Positions 6,378 through 10,176 of a stretch of DNA of 10,176 bases are shown here, in pieces. The notes beneath the pieces were generated by a model. The model saw nothing but the letters and a program-made list of their open reading frames with translations. It made no database searches and had not been told where the DNA came from. Every line of letters starts with the position of its first letter. The stretch's first letter is position 1. The position numbers and the translations under genes were made by a program. This DNA is from CAZXCQ01 sp964639275 (lineage in GTDB: Bacteria; Desulfobacterota; DSM-4660; Desulfatiglandales; Desulfatiglandaceae): positions 1-10,176 of the forward strand of contig CAZXCQ010000225.1 of the NCBI GenBank assembly GCA_964639275.1, read 5' to 3'.

Positions 6378-6970
6378 TATTTGACCCTGGGCTTCAGATA
6401 GTATGGGCAGTGGAGATGCTCGCCGGTTTCACACACCTCATGCAGCCAGTTGCCTCCAAGCACCATCCGGTCCAGATACGCGCCACAAACAATCATTTCG
6501 CGGCTTTCATCGATGGCATCGTAGTGAAGATAGGGACACAGCATCGTCAATTGCCGTTTAACCCGATCCTCAGCGCTCACGCCATCGATAATCTCGATCA
6601 TCTGACCTGAGTTCAAGCTTCTTTCCCCGAAAAACCTGGCAAAGTCCACACCGGCACGTTCTAAAGCCTCCATAAGACCGCGGTGTTTGGCATGAAGCAG
6701 GGCCAGTACCGGTGTTTTCCTTGTATAACTGTTCCGTTTCAACGTGGCGCACAGATCCACCAGGGCTTCCCGCTCCCGGATCGGGATTTGCCAGAAGCGA
6801 ACCACTATGATATCCGGTTTTCCCTCCACGGCCCTGTCCAGGCATCGGATGGGGCTGCGGACCCATTCGCCACCCTCCAATTCCGGTTCAATCTGTCCCC
6901 AGGTGTCACACATAAGGTAACGAAGGCCTTGCTCGCTCTGCCTGTCTTCTGAATCGTTTTTCATTTGCAT
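6377..6970 (-). CDS. Unrecognised Cys-rich protein with degenerate receiver-like core
   Basis: I do not recognise this 197-residue protein as a named family. Residues about 15-115 resemble a response-regulator receiver fold: a first strand LRYLMCD, a strand PDIIVVRFWQIP (52-63) followed by a helix EREALVDLCATLKR, then TPVLALL (86-92) and LERAGVDFARFF. The phosphoacceptor Asp position appears to be Arg58, so phosphorylation is unlikely. The C-terminal part (about 140-197) has four Cys, C145, C162, C180 and C188, with CPYLHY and HCPYY, which suggests a metal or Fe-S site, or thiol sensing. Further Cys are at 21, 43 and 74. There is no signal peptide or membrane segment. The ATG at 6968-6970 overlaps the TrkH stop as TAATG; an ATG at 6962-6964 is an alternative. 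Its stop overlaps the ktrB start. Position suggests a regulator of the two transporters. Confidence 0.75.
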   Translation of the reverse strand: MQMKNDSEDRQSEQGLRYLMCDTWGQIEPELEGGEWVRSPIRCLDRAVEGKPDIIVVRFWQIPIREREALVDLCATLKRNSYTRKTPVLALLHAKHRGLMEALERAGVDFARFFGERSLNSGQMIEIIDGVSAEDRVKRQLTMLCPYLHYDAIDESREMIVCGAYLDRMVLGGNWLHEVCETGEHLHCPYYLKPRVK

Positions 6971-8466
6971 TATACCTTTTTGCCTTCCGATATTGGTGCC
7001 ATCAAGCGAACGGTATCTCCGACCGTTTTGATAACGCTGACAATCACCACCATGAATTCCAGACGACCGAGGAACATGGCAGCCGTCTCCGCCCACAAGG
7101 CGACATCGGGCATATCTGCGGATGTCACTCCAACCGAAAGCCCGACGGTCCCAATTGCGGAAGCGAATTCGAAAAGGGAGTCCTTGGTGGAATAACCGCA
7201 AGCGCATAAAAGCAGGGCTCCCAATAGATATGTGGCCAGGTACAAAAAGACGAAGATGCTAATCTGGCGAACCCTGGCGTCATCGACAAAGACTCGGTGG
7301 TTGCCTTCCCATAAAGGACGTTCCAGGATCGCGGTTCGGGGTAGAAGGGAACGTTTGATTTCCCATCCGAGCAGCCTCCATAGCAAATAGACGCGAAACT
7401 GCTTGAGACCGCCTGCCGTTGAGCAAGTCCCCCCGCCGATGAGCATGAGTACGATAAGAATAAGGACGCCAAAACCGTTCCAATTTCCATAGCTCACCGT
7501 CGAAAATCCCGTTGTGGTGAGCGCGGTAATCGTTTCGAAAACGGCAACCCGAACCGGGTTTCCGATCCGGGGATAAAGCCCCAGGCAGGTGAACAGGAAT
7601 ATGGCCGACGCGGCCGTGGGGATGACCACGGCCAGAAGACGTACTTCGCCGTTGCGTGTAACGAACCGGAATTTCCCGCGCCACAACAGCCATGCGGTCA
7701 CGAAGCTCAAATTTCCGAGAAGCATGAGCGGGAGCGTTACTGCCTCAATGGTTACAGAATCCCAATGGCCGATGCTATCCGCCCGTGTTGAAAAGCCGCC
7801 CGTGGATACAGCGGCGAAGGAATGATTGAGAGCGTCGAATGGGCTCATACCGGCCAGCCAATAGGCCAGTGTCCCTCCGGTGGCGTAGCATGAATAGATG
7901 ATCAGAACCAGCCGGGCCGATTGTCTCACCTGCGGAACCAGTTGATCCCCGCGACCTTCGGCACTGGAGATGCCCACTCCCACAGGGCCCACGATGGCTG
8001 ACATCATGATGATGGCCAGGCCCGCCCCGCCAGCCAGTTGCATGAGGCTGCGCCAGAATAAGATCATTCGACTCGCCCTGGTTACATCCACAACAGAAAG
8101 ACCGGTGGTCGTCCATCCGCTCACCGATTCAAAAACGGCCCTTGAGAATTCCAGTCGCAAGATCGACATGAAAGGCCATGCCGAAAAGAGCATGACCACA
8201 ATCCAGCTAATAAGGACGATCACTCCGCCCTCCTGGATGGAGAGGGTGACGGTGGAAGGAGGGCGAAAGAGTCGCTGCAACCCAAACCCTATAACGGCCA
8301 GGCAGCCCGCCGGAACGACAAACGCCGGGGCATTCCTCACCTCCTCCTGATAAGCAAGGAGTATCAGAAGGGGCGCGAGCATCGTTAAGGCGGCCAGAAG
8401 GAGGATCAATCCGACGGATGAGAGGATCGCGGAATACCGCTGTTTGAGATATTCCTTTTCACGCAA
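6970..8466 (-). CDS. trkH: TrkH-type potassium uptake channel subunit
   Basis: This 498-residue membrane protein has the two extra N-terminal helices typical of TrkH (IGL-rich segment near 13-40 and VVPAGCLAVIG near 50-65). Four pore loops carry the filter glycines: SGWTTTGLS (116-124), AVSTGGFST (219-227), TALTTTGFS (314-322) and SAIGTVGLS (436-444). The gate loop GGGTCSTAGGLK (344-355) and GRLE (467-470) are conserved. With TrkA-type partners it would import K+ (some family members carry Na+). The start is TTG at 8464-8466, chosen because AGGAG lies seven bases upstream and overlaps the preceding gene's TAG. It is a second, sequence-distinct channel subunit in the same operon as the KtrB-like one. 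Confidence 0.92.
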   Translation of the reverse strand: MREKEYLKQRYSAILSSVGLILLLAALTMLAPLLILLAYQEEVRNAPAFVVPAGCLAVIGFGLQRLFRPPSTVTLSIQEGGVIVLISWIVVMLFSAWPFMSILRLEFSRAVFESVSGWTTTGLSVVDVTRASRMILFWRSLMQLAGGAGLAIIMMSAIVGPVGVGISSAEGRGDQLVPQVRQSARLVLIIYSCYATGGTLAYWLAGMSPFDALNHSFAAVSTGGFSTRADSIGHWDSVTIEAVTLPLMLLGNLSFVTAWLLWRGKFRFVTRNGEVRLLAVVIPTAASAIFLFTCLGLYPRIGNPVRVAVFETITALTTTGFSTVSYGNWNGFGVLILIVLMLIGGGTCSTAGGLKQFRVYLLWRLLGWEIKRSLLPRTAILERPLWEGNHRVFVDDARVRQISIFVFLYLATYLLGALLLCACGYSTKDSLFEFASAIGTVGLSVGVTSADMPDVALWAETAAMFLGRLEFMVVIVSVIKTVGDTVRLMAPISEGKKV

Positions 8467-8476
8467 GGCCCGGCTC

Positions 8477-9139
8477 CTATTCCTGCTCCCCAGTAAAGGC
8501 TTTCAGTACGGAGCCATGGTTTTCCGGCAGGGTGATCAGCACCACCCGGTCGCCCCCCAGGAGCCGGTTGGCCCCCCGCGGAACGATCGGCTGGTTGTCA
8601 CGGATTACGACCGCGACCAGGGCGTTCCCGGGGAGGTCAATATCCTTCAAGAATTTGCCGGCCACCGGCGAATCAGCGTCAAGTATGATCTCCGTAACAT
8701 TCACCCTTCCTTCGGCAACCGGCAGTAGATTGATGATCTGTTCCAGGGACGCCCGCTGTTCGATCAGGCTGCTGACGATATGTGTCGTTGAGAAGGCGGA
8801 AACGTCCAATTTTTCGAAAATCTCCGCATTATCCGGATCATTGGCCAAAGCAATGGCCCTGGGTACGCCGTACCGGATTGAGGCCAGTTGACAGATGACC
8901 AGATTGTCCTGGTCGTTGGGGGTGATAGCGAGCACCGCGTCCGCACCCATGGCACCGGCGTCCTTGAGAATCCTTTCATCGCTGCCGTCGCCGCAGACCA
9001 CCCTGGCTGAAAGCTGGCGAGCCAGCTGGACGCATTCCGCCCGGTTCCGGTTAATAATCACAACCTCGTATCCCTTTGCAGTGAAGTTCCGGCAAAGAAA
9101 ATAGAGCGTCTTGCCGCCGCCGACGATGAGCACCTTCAT
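8477..9139 (-). CDS. TrkA-family protein with altered nucleotide site (RCK_N + RCK_C)
   Basis: This 220-residue protein has an RCK_N domain (about 1-125) and an RCK_C domain (about 145-205; NVTEIILDADSPVAGKFLKDI then GGDRVVLITLP). The core is TrkA-like (VVCGDGSDERILKDAG, 47-62; ITPNDQDNLVICQLA, 72-86). The nucleotide loop is unusual: the pattern G7-x-G9-x-x is followed by Leu12 where Gly or Ala is usual, and the residue that normally binds the adenosine ribose (Asp/Glu at the end of strand 2) is Asn30 in VVIINRNRAEC. It may bind another nucleotide or none. The start overlaps the previous gene's stop as ATGA, with GGGAG before it. The downstream trkH follows after ten bases. It probably gates TrkH together with the single-domain TrkA. 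Confidence 0.88.
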   Translation of the reverse strand: MKVLIVGGGKTLYFLCRNFTAKGYEVVIINRNRAECVQLARQLSARVVCGDGSDERILKDAGAMGADAVLAITPNDQDNLVICQLASIRYGVPRAIALANDPDNAEIFEKLDVSAFSTTHIVSSLIEQRASLEQIINLLPVAEGRVNVTEIILDADSPVAGKFLKDIDLPGNALVAVVIRDNQPIVPRGANRLLGGDRVVLITLPENHGSVLKAFTGEQE

Positions 9140-9573
9140 TTTTCATCTCCCTTCGCAACGCGACCGCTGGCAACGGCCAAGAGGAACATCTCTGCCGCCA
9201 CAGACGTTGGGCAGATGGTTTCAATGCCGAGTTGGTCAAAAACTTTTTCTCGTTTCGGATCGAAAACCCTGGTGAGTACATGGGGAACATTGAATATCTT
9301 CCGGGCGATTTGAGCTACCATCAGGTTGACGTTGTCATCATGCGTCGTGGCAAGCAATACATCCGCATCTTTCAACTTGGCCGTTCTCAGCACCGAAAGT
9401 CGAGTGGCATCCCCTTCTATGCGAAAGCCGCTGAAGTCGTGTGACAGGTCGTCAAACATGGCTTCATCCACGTCGATCGCCACCACCGAATGCCCAATGC
9501 GGCTCAACTGGTTGGCCAGGTGCGAGCCCAGACGGCCGCACCCGATAATCACGATATAAAGGCTATTCTTCAT
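9136..9573 (-). CDS. Single-domain TrkA (RCK_N only)
   Basis: This 145-residue protein is a stand-alone RCK_N nucleotide-binding domain. GCGRLG (11-16) and Asp34 (VVAIDVDE) are intact, as are EGDATRLSVLRTAKLKDADVL-type blocks (residues 53-73) and the region NVNLMVAQIARKIF (81-94). There is no RCK_C domain: the reading frame ends at residue 145 with KGDEK, overlapping the start of the next trkA gene by four bases (ATGA). Standard TrkA has two RCK pairs and KtrA one, so this pair of short proteins looks like a split, hetero-oligomeric gating ring for the TrkH encoded below. The start ATG at 9571-9573 has only a modest GAGG upstream. It may be translationally coupled to the response regulator, which ends 28 bases before. 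Confidence 0.88.
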   Translation of the reverse strand: MKNSLYIVIIGCGRLGSHLANQLSRIGHSVVAIDVDEAMFDDLSHDFSGFRIEGDATRLSVLRTAKLKDADVLLATTHDDNVNLMVAQIARKIFNVPHVLTRVFDPKREKVFDQLGIETICPTSVAAEMFLLAVASGRVAKGDEK

Positions 9574-9601
9574 CCGGGGCCTCGCGGTCGCGCGCTTTCA
9601 C

Positions 9602-10176
9602 TCAACCTGTTTCCTTTCTTTCCGGCCCCAGATCGACCTTTCCCAACTTGTGCCAGGACGTGGTCCGGTCCAGGTTCGCCGAAGCCGGTTTGAACGTGGG
9701 GTCGATGTCAAGCGCTGCGCGGTAGAACTTCTGCGCCTCTACCCAGTCCCCCTTGATTTCAAGCAGCGCCCCAAGCAGGTTGTAAGCCTCTGGCTGACCT
9801 GGATCGGCGGCGATGGCCTTGCGAACACTTTCACGCGCGGTGGTGAAATTTCTATCGGTGATGTAACGCTTGGCCAGCTCGATCCATGCCCGGTAATCCA
9901 CCGCGGTTGCCTCATCCAGCGTCTCCCGCTCCATGACGAGCGCAGCCAGTTCCCTGATTTCGGTAGGACTGAAGGGCTTCTGAATAAAATCCACCGCGCC
10001 GAGTTTCATGGCCTCAACGGCGGACTCTATCGTTCCATGGGCCGTGATGATGATTACCCGCGTCTTGGGCCAGTCATCTTTAATCCGGCGAAGCACATCC
10101 ATGCCGTCCATTCCCGCCATCTTCAGGTCCAGGAATACCAGCCCGAACCGGTCCTCACGAAGTTTCTGCAGGGCTT
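9602..10176 (-). CDS. Response regulator: receiver domain plus TPR repeats (partial, cut by right edge)
   Basis: The frame is open to the right edge and shows the last 190 residues. The receiver part has the phosphoacceptor Asp in LVFLDLKMAGMDG (visible residue 16), the Thr of IIITAHG (44) and the Lys of FIQKPFS (66), so it is probably phosphorylated by a histidine kinase. About the first 40 residues of the domain are off the window. Two tetratricopeptide repeats follow (about 94-127 and 128-161; ALLEIKGDWVEAQKFYRAALDIDPTF is split between them), then a charged tail. There is no DNA-binding or AAA+ domain, so the output is likely protein-protein contact. It is the first visible gene of the transporter operon; a kinase gene may lie beyond the edge. 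Confidence 0.9.
   Translation of the reverse strand, partial: ALQKLREDRFGLVFLDLKMAGMDGMDVLRRIKDDWPKTRVIIITAHGTIESAVEAMKLGAVDFIQKPFSPTEIRELAALVMERETLDEATAVDYRAWIELAKRYITDRNFTTARESVRKAIAADPGQPEAYNLLGALLEIKGDWVEAQKFYRAALDIDPTFKPASANLDRTTSWHKLGKVDLGPERKETG

Noticed and set aside
6971..7207. Upstream extension of the Cys-rich protein to 276 residues
   Set aside because: The extra 79 residues lie inside the conserved fourth pore region of TrkH in another frame and are Arg-rich shadow sequence; the TAATG overlap gives a better start.
1..10176. CRISPR array, tRNA, rRNA or insertion sequence
   Set aside because: No regular spaced repeats, no cloverleaf with a TTC-type arm, no rRNA segments and no transposase motifs were seen on either strand by reading.

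Overview
The window has about mid-50s % GC by eye and dense, short-spaced genes. Its gene content looks like an anaerobic Desulfobacterota-type (deltaproteobacterial) chromosome: TrkA/TrkH and Ktr potassium transporters next to a receiver-TPR response regulator, a Gly/His-rich secreted protein behind a sigma-54 type promoter, and a YHS-domain protein. This lineage is an inference from gene style, not from a marker gene.

Left part (1-2907). The last codons of a YHS-domain gene (+) enter from the left edge and converge with a class I SAM-dependent methyltransferase (-). Next comes a small secreted Gly/Tyr/His-rich protein (-), whose upstream region holds a near-perfect -24/-12 (sigma-54) promoter. 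Then comes a 2-dehydropantoate 2-reductase-like gene (-) with a good sigma-70 type promoter about 100 bp upstream of its start. A gene-free stretch of about 400 bp separates it from the next, divergent gene.

Middle (2908-4334). A 90-residue secreted protein of unknown function (+) is followed at once by the wreck of a UvrD/FBH1-type superfamily I helicase (+). The helicase remnant starts inside motif II, carries an internal deletion with a frame change, and has an unrelated stretch of about 103 bp before its last 39 codons.

Right part (4335-10176). Seven closely packed minus-strand genes look like one operon for K+ (possibly Na+) uptake. In transcription order they are: a receiver+TPR response regulator (cut by the right edge), a single-domain TrkA (RCK_N only), a two-domain TrkA-like protein, a TrkH channel subunit, a 197-residue Cys-rich protein with a degenerate receiver-like core, a KtrB-like channel subunit and a KtrA-like gating subunit. 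Start and stop codons overlap three times (ATGA once, TAATG twice). The operon therefore encodes two complete transporter systems in tandem, with an unrecognised Cys-rich protein translationally coupled between them. That protein is the best candidate here for something undescribed.
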